NCBI GenBank assembly: GCA_949128115.1
Contig: OX421965.1
Span: 33,103,681 to 33,167,680 of the forward strand
Length of the DNA: 64,000 nt
Direction of reading: 5' to 3'
Origin: Anaspis maculata
Lineage: Eukaryota > Arthropoda > Insecta > Coleoptera > Scraptiidae
The notes beneath the pieces are model-generated. The model saw nothing but the letters and a program-made list of their open reading frames with translations, had not been told where the DNA came from and made no database searches. This document shows, in pieces, positions 22,070 through 34,020 of this stretch. Position numbers and translations under genes: made by a program. Numbering within the stretch: position 1 is the first letter of the stretch; each line of letters starts with the position of its first letter.

Positions 22070-22860
22070 TGACATAAAAATATCATTTGCTGAACTTTTT
22101 TACGGTTTTCACAAAGTCACGAAGTGATTTTGTTTCTTGAGATGTATCATGTCAAAGCTTGATGTGACGAAACGTGCTATTTCACTGAAAAAAATTAGGC
22201 TAGGATCAGAATATAGCGTTGATTTGGTACTTTATTCATTTTAAGGCATGAAAATAGCTTTCTCTATCGAACAAAATAAAAAAAACTTAATCGGGGTCGT
22301 ATTTTAGTCCTGATATCCTTTTTCTTCCGACATCGCGAGCTTTTGGAATCAAATTTCTACATGTGCACGTTTTGAAACAAAACTACCGTGTGACTTTGTA
22401 ACATCGATAGAAGCTTCTGGCGTATGAAATTCATCTATAAAATAGTTCAATTGAACAATCTATGTCAAAATTGTGATCATCGGTGTTTTGAACCACAATG
22501 GGAATGGAGCTCAAAAACGACAAATTTATTGGTCGAAACTTCGCGTTTTTCCGAAATTTACTCCGCAACGTCGAAAGAAAAATTATGTCATGACTGAAAT
22601 ACGTCTTCGATTTTGGTTTTCTTGATTTTGTTTGATAGAGAGAACTATTTTCATGCCTTGAAATGAATAAAGTACCAAATTGAAGCTACATTCTGACCCT
22701 GGTTTGTATTTTTTTCTGTGAAATAGCACGTTTCGTCACATCAAGCTTTGAGACGATACTCCTCAAGAAACAAAATCTCCGTGACTCTGTGAAAATGGAA
22801 GAAAAAAAGTCCAGGAAATGATATTTTTGTTTGAAATAGCCCAAACCAACTGACTAAGTC
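22070..22860. repeat. Palindrome nested in the left foldback arm
   Basis: Sequence at about 22090-22280 (for example CAAAGCTTGATGTGACGAAA, then CGTGCTATTTCAC) returns inverted at about 22620-22830. The arms also share CTTTATTCATTT and AAGGCATGAAAATAG. It is absent from the corresponding place in the right arm, so it probably inserted as a unit. Confidence 0.65.
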
Positions 22861-22898
22861 AAATTCATAGCCGAGGGGCCAACCACTCATAAAAATTT

Positions 22899-23095
22899 GT
22901 ACAGGTATTCCGAGAATACCATGTATTTCCGACCTATTCCTGCATTTCCACGTATTCCCTATTATTTCCCAAGTATTCTTCAATATTTCTTGATATTCTC
23001 AAGTATTTCCATGTATTCCTCAGTATTTCCTTGTATTCCCCAGTATTTCCTGAAATTTCCAAGTATTTTCAGGTACTCCCAAAGTATTTCCTATG
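22899..23095. repeat. TATTCC-type minisatellite, plus orientation
   Basis: About a dozen degenerate copies of a 12-17 bp unit such as CAAGTATTCC, CATGTATTCC and CAGTATTTCC. It follows directly on ACAGGTATTCCGAGAATACC at the inner end of the left foldback arm. Confidence 0.75.
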
Positions 23096-23379
23096 CACCC
23101 AAATTGAAATATATCGCAGTTAAAGGCCTGAAAACCTTGAATTGACACACCCTCGCGGTTTATAACGTTAATTAATAACCTTAGAAGTATAAAACTTGAG
23201 ATTCTGATAAAGCAGTGAGATTCTTTTTTTCTGTAAATAATAATAATAGTCATGCGTTGAAATCTAAAGAAAAATCTGTTTGGCAACGCCGCATCAAAAC
23301 GTCAAAAAATGTATAGGTACCATCACGAGGAAAAAGGGCAGCTTCACCTGCCTGACTTGATAAGGTTTGGCTTTAGATA

Positions 23380-25045
23380 CAGTACAGGGTGTGAAAAATT
23401 ATTTTCTTCAAAAAATTTCCAATATTTCAAAAAATATGCATTTTAGGTATAGGACATCCCTTATGAAAAATGTAGCCAGACCACAGACAGATCCAATCAT
23501 GTCAAAAAGTACAGGGGGTGCCATTTTAATAAATGAAGTCATGACTTTCTTAAATAATAAATAAACAATTTTACGTACATTACCGCCAAACCTTATTATG
23601 TCATGTGGATGGGGATGTCATTTTTCCTCGCATTTTTCTAAATGTAGGTATTCCAAATTTCAAGACGGTAACGCCGCCGCACCAAAACGTCAAACATTTC
23701 ATACCGCCCTGAACCTATTAGTATTGTATAGTATTAGCCTTTAAAGGCTAATAAGAATATGTGATAGAATATAGGATGTCCAATTTGAAAAAAAAAAGTT
23801 GACACACCTATAGGTACCTGAACTATATGACTCACCTCACCCTGTATAATTGAATTTTTTTGAGTGATGCAGAATGAAAAACGATGTGGATAGGCGTTTG
23901 AATCATATTTTGATCTTGAACGGGTGAAACGTAGTGTTCCGATCCCTTACTATTTTGCTCACCCTGTAATATACAGGGTGTTAGGTACTAGTTGTAACAA
24001 ATTTTGAGAGATGAGTCTCCAAGTTTCAGAAAAATCATGAAATTAGCTTGAAAATAAGAATGTTCATACGAAACAAGAGTAAGTTCCAAGACATCCAAGT
24101 TTCATGACAATCGTTCCATTAATGAAAAATTCAATGTGGCGGCCAAGATGGCGGTGGAATTATGAAACTTGGCTTGAAAATAAGAATGATAATACGAGAC
24201 AAGGGTACGTAAGTTCCAAGTTTCATGAAAATCGTTCCACTAATTAGAGATTTCAATACGGTGACCAAGATAGCACCACCACCATGAAATCCAATCTGCT
24301 TATTGGCCACCCCTGAGAACCTAAGCTATCCATCGAAAAAAGTTCCAGGGCTCTAGCTTTATCGCCCGAGGAGGAGTTCAATTTCTTTGAAGTCCACAGG
24401 AGGTCTTTGGTTTTTGATAATATTAATGATAACTATGTATGGATAAGAAAAATGCCCATTGGCCACCCTTGGCATCATCAGCTATCCATCGGAAAAAGTT
24501 CCAAGGCCCTAGCTTGATTCCTCGAGGAGAAGTACAACTTCCTTATTTGTACACCGACAGATGGATAGACAGACAAACCGGCCATATCAGCCTCATTTTC
24601 TTAAGACAATGCGCCAAAAATAGGATTGAACATACGAGACAAGGGGAGTTCCAAGCTTGATGAAGATCGTTCCAATAAGAAATTTCAATATGGCGGCGAA
24701 ATCATGGAATCCAGTTTGAAAATAAGACTGAACATATGTACAAGACCAAGGGTAAGTTCAAAGTTCCATGAAAATCGTTTCACTAATCGTTCCACTGGAT
24801 TTCATGATTCCGCCGCTATCTTGGCCGCCCCCGCCATATTGAAATTTCTTATCAGTGGAACGATTTTTATGGAACTTGAAACTCACCTTTGTCTTGTATG
24901 ATCATTGTTATTTTCAAACTGAATTTCATGATTCCGCCGCCACACTGAAATTTCTTATTAGTGGAACGATTGTAATGAAACGTGAAACTCACTCTTGTCT
25001 CGTATGAACATTCTTATTCTCAAGCTGGACTTCATTTCTATCAAT
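23380..25045. repeat. Composite inverted and direct repeats with TACAGGGTG modules
   Basis: TACAGGGTG-like ends occur at about 23383, 23505, 23965 and 23975. Between 24050 and 25030 a module with AAGTTTCATG, AAAATCGTTCCACT, ATTTCAATATGGCGG and CAAGATGGCGG recurs several times: direct at about 24105, 24205 and 24660, and inverted at about 24790-25020. A piece at 24540-24600 (GACAGATGGATAGACAGAC) precedes CTTAAGACAATGCGCCAAAAA, and 25055-25115 has GAAAATGCGCTATTGCG. Both resemble the ends of the GC-block element. This looks like several small elements inserted into each other, and exact boundaries are not resolved. Confidence 0.5.
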
Positions 25046-25397
25046 AACAGATCTGCACTAAGAAAATGCGCTATTGCGACTCACGCACGTGAGGGGATAT
25101 TCACTTGTTTAGATTAGGTGAACAAGATCAAAATGAGCTGTTAATTCTATGAAAATTCTCGTATAAGTATTACTACTATTTTACGCATGCAGGAGAAGCA
25201 ATTGTTAAAAAATGCATGACAATTTAGTCTACCCTCCCCTTTATTAACGCTTTTTCCCAGAAATTCACAGCACCGATTCTTTCACCTTCGAACTCTGTTG
25301 CTCTCTCTGTCTCGTTTCTCTTTCGAACGACGATATTTTTTCCATAACAAATGGAAACGGCTCGTCTACCGATCTCTGGTGAGGTTTTCTGAGACAA

Positions 25398-25550
25398 GTA
25401 TTTCCTAGGTATTCCTAGATATTTCCTGATATTCCCACATATTCTCGAGTATTCCCATGTATTCTCAGGTATTTCCGGAATATTCCCGAATATTCCCGGT
25501 ATTTCCATATATTCCCTAGTATTCCCTAAGTATTCTGAACATTTTGTACA
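25398..25550. repeat. TATTCC-type minisatellite at the right foldback arm
   Basis: Repeated units such as GATATTCC, CATATTCTC, GAGTATTCCC and GGTATTTCC. It adjoins TACAGGTATTCTCGGAGTGG, the inverse counterpart of the left-arm junction near 22890-22915. Confidence 0.75.
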
Positions 25551-26115
25551 GGTATTCTCGGAGTGGTTGGCCCCTCGTTCATAGCTATAATAACATTGAA
25601 CAGTGGTAGAAGTAGAATTACAAATCATCAATTTTGAGGGTGAAAAAATAATGTTTTTGATAAAACCGGTTCAAAAACGTCTCCATCAAAATTTCATCCT
25701 TATTTTTGGAATCAGAGCGTGTGATTTGGTCAGAAATGATAACAAACATGTCAAAAAACAGTGTTAGTTACGGTTTACCATAAGACTTGTGAAGAATCGC
25801 ATCTCGGCCCCTTCGCAGTCGTCTGGTACGCCACTGGTGCATGATACCTTCTGGAAACGTATTGCATTGTGTTCTTCGACCTTGATAATATATAGTCTAG
25901 TGAAAAAATTATGGAAAAAGCGATTTCAAAAATGATAATTTTTTGGATCTTCGATCTTTTAGGATGCAACGCCAGTCGCGAGTCCCATCGGGGCACCACT
26001 TCTTAAAAATTACCTGTAGGTATCTACTACTCACATGCAAAAGCGTTTTGCATCGGAATGAAATGCAAGGTTGGTCCTGATATATGCCGCTAACGTCCGT
26101 ACTATATGGACTGGT

Positions 26116-27417
26116 GAGTTTCTATTCAAAGTTTGCCTACATTAGTGTCTTCGATCTACATTCTACATTCAATCCCGAGTTCACTCCATTCTTTTCTTGA
26201 TTCACAGTAGGTAACAAAATGAAATTCTCACCTGAAACTATCTTGCGATCAGTAAATTGAGTGGGAATGAACTGTTGAGTGTGGGGTGGGTGGCGCCTTT
26301 GAATTTGAATTTGACCCTCAGCAGAACACTTTCCTGTCCTGGTCTTCAGGGGATACCTACTCCACCTGCTGAATCATTTCCAAGTCCCACCGGACCAAGT
26401 AACGGACGTCAGATGAAGAAAGTAGAAACTTTATTGAACGTAACGAACATATTAACGTTTCAAAATTACCGTGAAATTTTCCAACGCTTCATTCGACACA
26501 TCTATTCCCATCAGTAACACTTCTCCTCTAGGTACCTACTCGACTCGGAGCATAACTCATTATTTCAATTTCTAATGTTGATTACCAGATGAGACATTAA
26601 CCATCTTTTAACGTTGTGCAAATTCCTTTGTCTAGTTTATACTCTTTACCTATACACATGATATCTGAGGATACCTACCTCTATACCTGCCAGCTTTGAA
26701 AACGAACGTAGGCGGTTTTCCTTTTGCAGAGGAGTCATTGATAATTCCATGATGAATCGCCGATGCGGCTGTGGTCATTAAAATAGTAAACGTTGTGCCG
26801 ATGGAGATGCCGATCTTACATTTCGCAATTTTTTCAAAACTCGAGGAAAATTTTCGTGACCACACACCTAGAACAGGAAATAAAATCCACCGATGGGATT
26901 GCAACAACACACAAAGAAAATATTGAGCCAGCAGCAGCCTCGTCGGCTTTTCCCCACGATATTTCGCAACATCGATTAACTATAAACCCCGCCAAAGAAA
27001 ATATTTACCGCCGGAAAAGTCATATGCGAATATAGTGCATAACCACGGTGCGGCGTGCGTAAGCGTAAAAATAGAGCGTTGTCCTATATTTTGACATTAA
27101 ATTTAGGCGGAAATGTCATGGTGCAATGCAGTTTTACACGAATTGAACCAACATGAATAATATAGAGAATTCGCCCGATGGCCTGGATAATAATAGACAC
27201 ACATGTTAATGTGTAACAAATTTATTATACAGGAAACGCTATTAATCATCATATAACCAGGGTGTCGGTTGTTGAGCTAGTCTAATTCTAGGCACTAGAA
27301 AAACTCTGATTATTACACTTTCTGTGCGGTGCGTAACGTCATTGGTTCAAAACTTCCCCTAGTCCTAGTTCTATAATAGCCATCTTCAACTTTGACAGAA
27401 CAAGTTGCACTTATTTC
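26116..27417. other. Unique DNA without a confirmed gene
   Basis: Contains frames of 80-86 codons on both strands (26257-26517 plus, 26910-26650 minus, 26793-27035 plus) without recognisable motifs or clear splice signals. Exons of the gene starting at 19674 could lie here, but I found none I can support. Confidence 0.35.
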
Positions 27418-27640
27418 TCGTTCACTTTTTGTTTTCAGTAGAATGACTTTTTGGAGCAAAAATGAAGTGACAAGCTGGGGGGGCTACGGCTAATGGCTAT
27501 GGCTGATGGCACCCAAAGTTTTGGAGTGAAACTATCAGCGGCCATCAGCGGTATCCTTTCCAGCGCGCCACCTTGTCACTTTATTTTTGCTCCAAAAAAT
27601 CCTCGGAAAAATCATTCTACTGAAAATAAAAAGTAAACGG
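27418..27640. mobile_element. Palindromic MITE, CAGTAGAATGACTTTTTG family, copy 1
   Basis: The left end TCGTTCACTTTTTGTTTTC, then AGTAGAATGACTTTTTGGAG, is mirrored by a right end whose inverse reads CGTTTACTTTTTATTTTC and AGTAGAATGA. The centre contains GTGACAAG and its inverse CTTGTCAC, a GGCTACGGCTAATGG block and TATCAGCGGCCATCAGCGG. The second copy is at 34021-34236. Confidence 0.72.
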
Positions 27641-27645
27641 TATAT

Positions 27646-29876
27646 AACCTATATCTACGTTTTGAAATTCCACTGTGACAAATGTGCCACTTGGAATTGA
27701 ACGTCACTATCGATTTCACGCAACTTGCTCGATTTTACGGCTCTTCACTGGATGTTCATCATGCATTCGTAAGATGTTGCCATCCACTAATTATTCGTCA
27801 TTTACTGCGCTACCTGATAATTATTTCCCACCTATCGCGTAAAGTTCGACACATTCTAAATCACTCCAACAGCATCTATAATTTTCGTTTTATTTATATC
27901 ATCCTCGAAAAAACCCTTGCATCGATTAGCATTTCCTCAAAATGTCAAATATTCAAAATTCCTGGTTTAGACAAGAGAAATTCATTCATAATTCTCACAC
28001 CGGTTTTAAAGTTATAATTTTTGACTGGAAGCATATTAACTTTGACATTTTGATCAAGTTCTTATCATGCTTGAATGAAAATGCGTGTTGTGCAATACAC
28101 ATGCAAATGTCTCGGCGACAGTTAATCTCTGTCCAAATAGTTTTACCAATAGGTACAGAAAAGAATGGTTTAGATTCTTATCCGAAAGGATCGAAAAGTA
28201 ATTAGCCAATGCTAATGTATCGAAATGATGTCCCTATCGGATTTTATGCCAAATGTAATCGAGCTAGTGACGTTAACATTGGGAGCAGCCTGTGAACAGG
28301 AGCTGGTTGATTTTATCTTTCACGTCTTATACCTTTTCATTTAAAATTAGATTAGGTAATGGCTTGTAATTTACAAAAGCGATAACGATAATTAAATGCA
28401 GTGGTAAACGGCGATTATCCTAAAAAGGCGTAGGTAGGTATGAACTGATGTGTGCCTTAGGCGACATGCTGATCGCAGAACTGTAACTCTGCAATAGAAG
28501 ACTTGGCCTGTTGTGTTCAAGCTGAAGAGAGTAGGTACCTACCCAAGTTAAAGATATTGAAGAAATATTCCAACCTAATATAACTAGTGTCAGTGTCTTC
28601 CACTTCATTTTTTTTCATATACACACTTACAAATAGTTCCCTTATCAGCTTGAAACTTTGGCTCCAAAAATACCTAACAGGAACATACAGCGTTTATTTA
28701 GCACTTATTGCAACTTATGATAGTCATTTTTTGGTGAAATATTGAACTCGTCTATACTTGCACAATTGCTTTGACATTTCTACATCCACTTTTTTTTTGG
28801 ATTCGAACTTTTAGCCATTCTAGATACTTGTGCAGACTTTGCTCGATTTCTGATTTTTGTGCCTTGATCCTTCATCAGTCGGCAGTCTTGATTCTGGAAA
28901 AGAACCTCAAAAAGAGCTATAATACCACCTATCTTTCTATACTCCTCTGAAAATCAATAAGGTATTATTGGTATATAAAGTAGGCATCTTATACTTACCA
29001 TCAGTATGCAAAGCAAAACTAAAATAAATATTTATGTATATTACAATATCGAGAACCCAGTTCATCATCGAATAGGTAAGTACCTACCTATTGGAAAAAG
29101 CTCAAATACTGACGAGCTCCATCCATCAATCCATCATTCATCGAATGCCCGATAGTTTCGAATTAATGATCGCAAACTTTACGTATCATTAATACTGGCG
29201 GTTTCTTTGGAATTGTTGTTGTGGGAGTTCAGAAACAGATTCGAATGAAAAACATTTTTACGCGTCTATTTATCTGAATGTCTAGCCTGGCGGTAAAAAC
29301 AGTTAAATAGCCAATATTTACATGCAATGTAGGTACCTTATGTAAATTGTTGGGTATTTCGAGAAGCCATAAAAATAAAGGTAAAAAACCTGGATGTTTG
29401 CTGAAGAGTAGGTAGGTAGGCACTTTATGGTCCTGTGCAATACAAAAGATAATTAATTTCACTAATCCGACATGTGAATGAATGCGCGTGAAACAATCGC
29501 TTCTGAATGAATAAATAAATAATGAAGATAGGGTTTGAGGTAGGTCTGTGCACAATAAGTTATCAACGATTGTTTTTTTTTTTTTGAAGATAGGTACACA
29601 CTTAGTGAGGGTGTTGTACGAAAAATTATAATTGGGATGGCTGGTTATGGGTAGAAGGATCCGCATAAGTTTGTGGGGGTGATATCTTCAAGGTACGTGA
29701 AGTTATATCTCAAAAGATCAAACAGCAATATTTTCCGTCTTTGAAAATATTGCTGTATTTGCTGTATGCAAAGCAGTATTTTCAAAGACGGCAAAGCAAT
29801 ATTTTCAATAAATGTAAAGCTAAATAAATGTCAGTTATTTGCAGAGCAGAGCTCAAGACCTAACAGTGTTACGAGT
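27646..29876. other. AT-rich DNA, no gene recognised
   Basis: Frames at 27682-28017, 27942-28205 and 29666-29229 lack motifs and mostly begin with non-ATG codons. TACCTACC-like short repeats are common (28430-28545, 29080-29090). At about 29727-29798 a local hairpin pairs CCGTCTTTGAAAATATTGC with GCAGTATTTTCAAAGACGG. Confidence 0.45.
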
Positions 29877-30313
29877 TGCAAAGCTTTTGGCATTTGAGAA
29901 CATACGCGAAGGCTTGGACCATTACAATTAACTGGAGATTCCAATGGCAGAGTAAGAAACATCTACCCAATTGGTGGAGGCGCCGCTCAATAACACGCTG
30001 GTTATACACGCAAAAGTGCTTGACTGTTCGAGAGACGACCTAAGCCATATGGGTCAATGTGGAACTTCGTGGAGAGTCGGTGGACACTTTGAGAATACCA
30101 TTCGGAGGTATTTAAATACCGATAGATTGGCCAACAGATCAGTATTGAATCCAAAGCGACAGCGAGCGTTGTTGTTGAAAGGCGTTGTTGAAGCGATATA
30201 CCCAAGCACAAATAATTTTTGACGTGTTTTTGTAGTAGTAGGCAGTAATAAACAGGGTGTGTCTGAAACGATCGTCTCAATTATGAAACAACCCAAACGC
30301 AAAATCCGTTACA
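29877..30313 (+). mobile_element. Solo LTR (TGTTACGAGT family), plus orientation
   Basis: Begins TGTTACGAGTTGC and ends CCGTTACA. The last ~60 bp (GTGTGTCTGAAACGATCG, then TCTCAATTATGAAACAACCC) match the end of the 37121-37367 copy. GAGGTATTTAAATACCGA is a plausible TATA region. No internal retroelement sequence adjoins either end and no clear target duplication is seen. Confidence 0.72.
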
Positions 30314-31289
30314 ATATTATCGAATATTTGAGAGCAAAATTATCAAAAATATTGGAGCAAAATTTCAAAAAATCGTAGAGCTCAATGTGGAAGTTTTGTG
30401 GAGTATCGCTTATATTCGACGATCGTTGAGTGATCATCAACGATCATGATCATTCCTGAGGAATATGGTGTGAAGTTTTCGATGATCCATCTTATTGAAA
30501 GTTCATAAAGCATGAATGCCTAAGGATCAGAAAAATTGACCAGAGCAAGCGATATTCCAAGATTGTTTTCAAGGATGGCAGGGTACCTGATGCTTTCTGG
30601 AGAACATAGATACTTTTCTGTCTTAGAGCAAACTCCGGAAGTCACAGCGCAATGTACCTAACCGTGAAGACCCTTCAGTGACTTTTTAGCAGAGAAATAT
30701 ACATGGTGATCATTAAATGGTGTACCAGAACAGTATTACGATACATGGTATTTTCTGTGAAGCTTACAAGAAATAATGAAAAAACCTTCGAAAAATCGAG
30801 AAAGTTTCAGTAAACTCTTGGTGGTAAAATTATGAGGAAGAAATACCAACCACTCTAACAAATATTTTTGGTAGAAAATCGTGTGACCATCTGTTCTACA
30901 TAGGTTGAGGGATCAACAGAATAGGTTTGAGGCATTGTCGAAGAAAAATATTTTTCAAGGTTTCTGACTCATCCTGTACCTATAGAGAACGGAAATTTAA
31001 TACATATCGAGTAATTGTTTTTTTTTTTCATAACTCTGACACAATATTATTTTGAAATAACGAAACTAGAAGGGTTCGGAGGACAAAATCTTGGTCCTTC
31101 ATAACTTCAAAAATAAGAGTAGAATTTTTTTATAATTTTTTTGTGGGCTTCATAGAAGATTCCATATGTCGTAGTACTCTTCTGGTGCACTATTTCATGA
31201 TCATGGCCCTGTAGAGTGACCTTGACATTTTCGAAGGATCGCAGGGCGATATTTCTAAGTTTTGTAGAGCAACATAATGTTCATAGAGC
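30314..31289. other. Intergenic DNA, no gene recognised
   Basis: No open frame of note and no recognised element end. A small local palindrome, GACGATCGTTGAGTGATC followed by ATCAACGATCATGATC, lies at about 30418-30450. Confidence 0.45.
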
Positions 31290-31490
31290 AAATATTTAAG
31301 AAATATAGCCACACACAATAGAGTTTGCAAGTATACGCCAAAGGGATAAGCATACTGGAGTTGCAAAATCTGCAGAAAACACAAGGGACTTATTGAAGCC
31401 CCAAACGACACTTGAAGACACAAAGAATCGCGGCGCACTGTTGCCTTGAACCTCGCAAGAAGACACAAAAGAAGACACAAAAATAGTCAC
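31290..31490 (+). repeat. Short block of the AAGACACAA minisatellite
   Basis: Modules AAAACACAAGGGACTTATTG, AAGCCCCAAACGACAC, TTGAAGACACAAAG, AAGAAGACACAAAAGAAG and ACACAAAAATAG share the ~50-bp unit of the 46266-49170 field, in the same orientation. The minus-strand frames across it are translations of the repeat. Confidence 0.6.
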
Positions 31491-31523
31491 ACTACATCAG
31501 TCACCAGTTTGTCAGTTTGACAT

Positions 31524-33120
31524 AAAGTACCCACTCAACAGAATAAGTGACACCCTGCAAAATTGGACCCAACATTGAACCTAGACAACTTTAGAATGCT
31601 ACAAGCGATTTAATCATTTTTCAGACCGTTCGCTAGCCCAGTCCTTCAGCTATTGGTCCGTATATTTTAATTACATGAAATATTGCACATAATATTTCTA
31701 CAGGGTATTCAACAGACTGGAGCCAAATTACTGAAAGTTTGGCATCCTCCCTCTTGAGCAAAGTTTTTTTCTTGGATTGCAACATCATGGGTAAGAAGGT
31801 AGAACTCATACCTCGGGACAGCTCGTGAATTTCCGGTTTATCTTTTCAATTTACACATTGTCAGATTGACCTCAAAATGTCAACTTTCTGATGTGACAGT
31901 TGTGACTTTCTTAGTCGCTGACCAATTTTCGAGGTTTCAGGCTCATTTTAAAGCTAAAGCTCAAGGGAGGATCATAAGATCATAATCAATATTTCAAGGC
32001 AAGCATTAATGGCAAACAGGATTGCATTAAATGTTACCAAAACCTATACTGGCTCTTGAAATATGAATTGGGAGGAGAATCGGATGAAAATCAACATTCC
32101 TTTGAAATAATTATCAATTCTGAACACTTCAAGGTATCCTCTTCTGGCATGAGACCTGAATTGTTAGTGAAAGGAACCAAATCACAACCGCAATTATAGT
32201 CCCATAGAAGAAAAAACACCTTGAAGTGTTCAGATTGAATGGTACTTCAGAAGGTAAGTTGATTTTCATTCGATTCCTCTCTCAACCTAGATTCCGATAG
32301 AAGTTCAGGTTTGGGTCACTTTTCATGCAATCCTGTATCTTGAATGTCTGTCTTGAGTTCATTTTGATCCTTTGGTATTCCCACCTGAAGCTTTAGTTTC
32401 AAAATGGGCTGAAAATTTCGAATATCGGGTAACGAGGAAAAAGTTATTAATGCATTACAAAAAGGTAATTTTTTGAGGTCGCCCTGTAAATAAGAGAAAT
32501 CGCCAAAAATTCAAAAACCGTCTCGAGGTATGAGGTCTACCTTTCTGCCTATGGTGTTGAAATACAGTAAACAAAGTTTTTGTTCAAGAAGGAGCATGTC
32601 AAACTTTCAGAGATTTTGCACCAATCTATTGAACACCCTGTAGAAATATTATGTTGAATACTTCATGTATTTGAAAAACACGGACAAATAGCTCAAGGTG
32701 GCCGGAATATCGGTCAAATAACACAGTTTTCTGTCACCTCCAGCAACCTTGTTATCTGGAAGAAAATAACCATTCAGGTCTCTTTTGAAAGCTACAAAAA
32801 ATGGTCTTCAACGTAACAAGCTAAAATTTCAAATTTTTGAAAATTAATTTTCATTTTTTTTTTGAATTTAAAACTTCAGCTCGTTACGTTGGAGACCATT
32901 CTTGTAGCTTTCAAAAAAGACCTCAATGGTAATCTTCTCCCAGAGACAAGGTTACTGGAAAAGAAAAAAAACTGTGTTATTTGACCAATATGTTCCGGTC
33001 ACGGACTGGGCTAGCGAACGGTCTAAAAATTGATTGAATCGCTAGTAGCATTTCAGAGTTGTCTAGTTTCAAAGTTGGGTCAAATTTTGCAAGGTGACAC
33101 TTTCTTTTGTTGAGTACTTT
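31524..33120. mobile_element. Nested foldback element, AAAGTAC(C)CACTCAACA ends
   Basis: The left end AAAGTACCCACTCAACAG is mirrored by TTGTTGAGTACTTT at the right. The arms continue through GACACCCTGCAAAATT, CAGACCGTTCGCTAGCCCAG and CATAATATTTCTACAGGG and their inverses. Inside the arms, 31699-32642 has its own TACAGGGTATTCAACAGA termini. The innermost part pairs CTTGAAGTGTTCAGA-type sequence (about 32100-32240). The right arm has an additional palindrome (about 32760-32950, AGCTACAAAAAATGGTCTTC and its inverse) that the left arm lacks. No coding sequence. Confidence 0.75.
31699..32642. mobile_element. Inner foldback unit with TACAGGGTATTCAACAGA termini
   Basis: Left TACAGGGTATTCAACAGA and right TCTATTGAACACCCTGTA are inverted repeats. 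The adjoining arms share CTGAAAGTTTGGCATC or its variants. It could be the core of the larger palindrome or an element later inserted at its axis. Confidence 0.6.
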
Positions 33121-33141
33121 AGATACGATGGTAAACAAGCT

Positions 33142-33479
33142 ATATTTTATTCGTTTATTTAACGTCGGCCTATTTCCGCAACGAGGCCTAACACCGACGC
33201 CGGTGAATGCTTTTCTCCACTATACCGGAAATTTTGCCGAACCCCTGTGTGGGTTCCCACACAGGGTAGGGATTTTTAACGATCACCAACATCGTATGGG
33301 GTCGGCACCATCGTTCGTATTTTACGTGCTATGCGACACACATTAGAATGCATTTAGCAAGCATTCCAACTGAACCAAGAAGCTTGTTTTCGAGGCGAAA
33401 ATCCGTCCCTGGCTGAGATCGAACCCGCGACCCCTGAAGTGGTAGTCGAACGCGCTAACTACCACGTCACGAGCTCCTC
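33142..33479 (-). mobile_element. tRNA-derived SINE with perfect 13-bp TSD, minus orientation
   Basis: The insertion is flanked by the perfect 13-bp duplication TGGTAAACAAGCT (33129-33141 and 33480-33492). Reading the minus strand, the head has a box A-like TGGTAGTTAGCGCG and a box B GGTTCGATCTC about 35 bp later, as in a tRNA. Then comes GGGACGGATTTTCGC, a body with GCTAAATGCA and ACGTAAAATACGAA, and a conserved 3' part (CACCGGCGTCGGTGTTAGG, CGTTGCGGAAATA) ending in an A-rich AATAAACGAATAAAAT tail. It was therefore inserted by LINE-type target-primed integration. Two further copies are at 49736-50069 and about 60950-61135. Confidence 0.9.
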
Positions 33480-33492
33480 TGGTAAACAAGCT

Positions 33493-34020
33493 GGAATCGG
33501 TGATAAATTCAATTGTTTTTATCTTCGCTGTGATATCTTTTTGGTACCCCTAATCCGTACATCTCATTGGCTTGAAGACAGCCTATGCGCACTTACCACG
33601 AACCTGTAGTATAGCTGGACTGCTAATTCCCCAGATTCCCTCAACAAATTATGACCCCTCCTCTGGAAGTCGCCATCTTATTATGCACCGGTACATGACC
33701 GGTACCCAAAATGTTTGGTAGCGGCCTCGAGACTCGAGAGTGGCTTTCAATATTCAACGGAGCAGTTTTATGTATTGATGACTATGACTATACACTCTAT
33801 TCTATGAATATATGATTTTAGTGTATATTAATGTAATTTTTAGCTAAATTTGTTACCGATCTATGAAGATTTGCAAGAGTTTACCGTTATTACATAGAAT
33901 GTTTGAGGTTCACTGGAATAATTTTCGCTCGGTGACAGTCGGTGCTTGGCTGTCAGTGCCGCGCTATCTTGATCTGGGATAATATCCTGATTTCTGGTTT
34001 TGATTTCTGCGGCTTGCACC
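33493..34020. other. Intergenic DNA, no gene recognised
   Basis: Unique sequence between a SINE and a MITE. No open frame or repeat of note. Confidence 0.45.

Larger units (their letters stand above)
20290..26115. mobile_element. Large nested foldback with a hAT-split left arm
   Basis: The left arm (about 20290-20383 plus 21665-22055 and 22866-22910) is an inverted copy of the right arm (about 25545-26115). Shared blocks include GGACTGGTGA, GGACGTTAG, CAAAACGCTTTTGCA, GTGAGTAGTAGG, TACCTACAGGTAATTTT, CACCAGTGGCGTAC and GGGGCCAACCACTC. The left arm is interrupted by the hAT element 20384-21664 and by a smaller palindrome (about 22070-22860). The loop side of each arm starts with a TATTCC minisatellite in mirror orientation. 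The centre (23380-25100) holds further TACAGGGTG-type modules. No transposase is seen. Confidence 0.75.

Noticed and set aside
29229..29666. 145-codon minus-strand frame
   Set aside because: Low-complexity AT-rich DNA with a poly-lysine stretch from an A/T run and no recognisable domain.
33142..33479. Functional tRNA gene at the box A/B sequences
   Set aside because: The tRNA-like head continues into a 338-bp body with 3' tail and is flanked by a 13-bp duplication, so it is a SINE.
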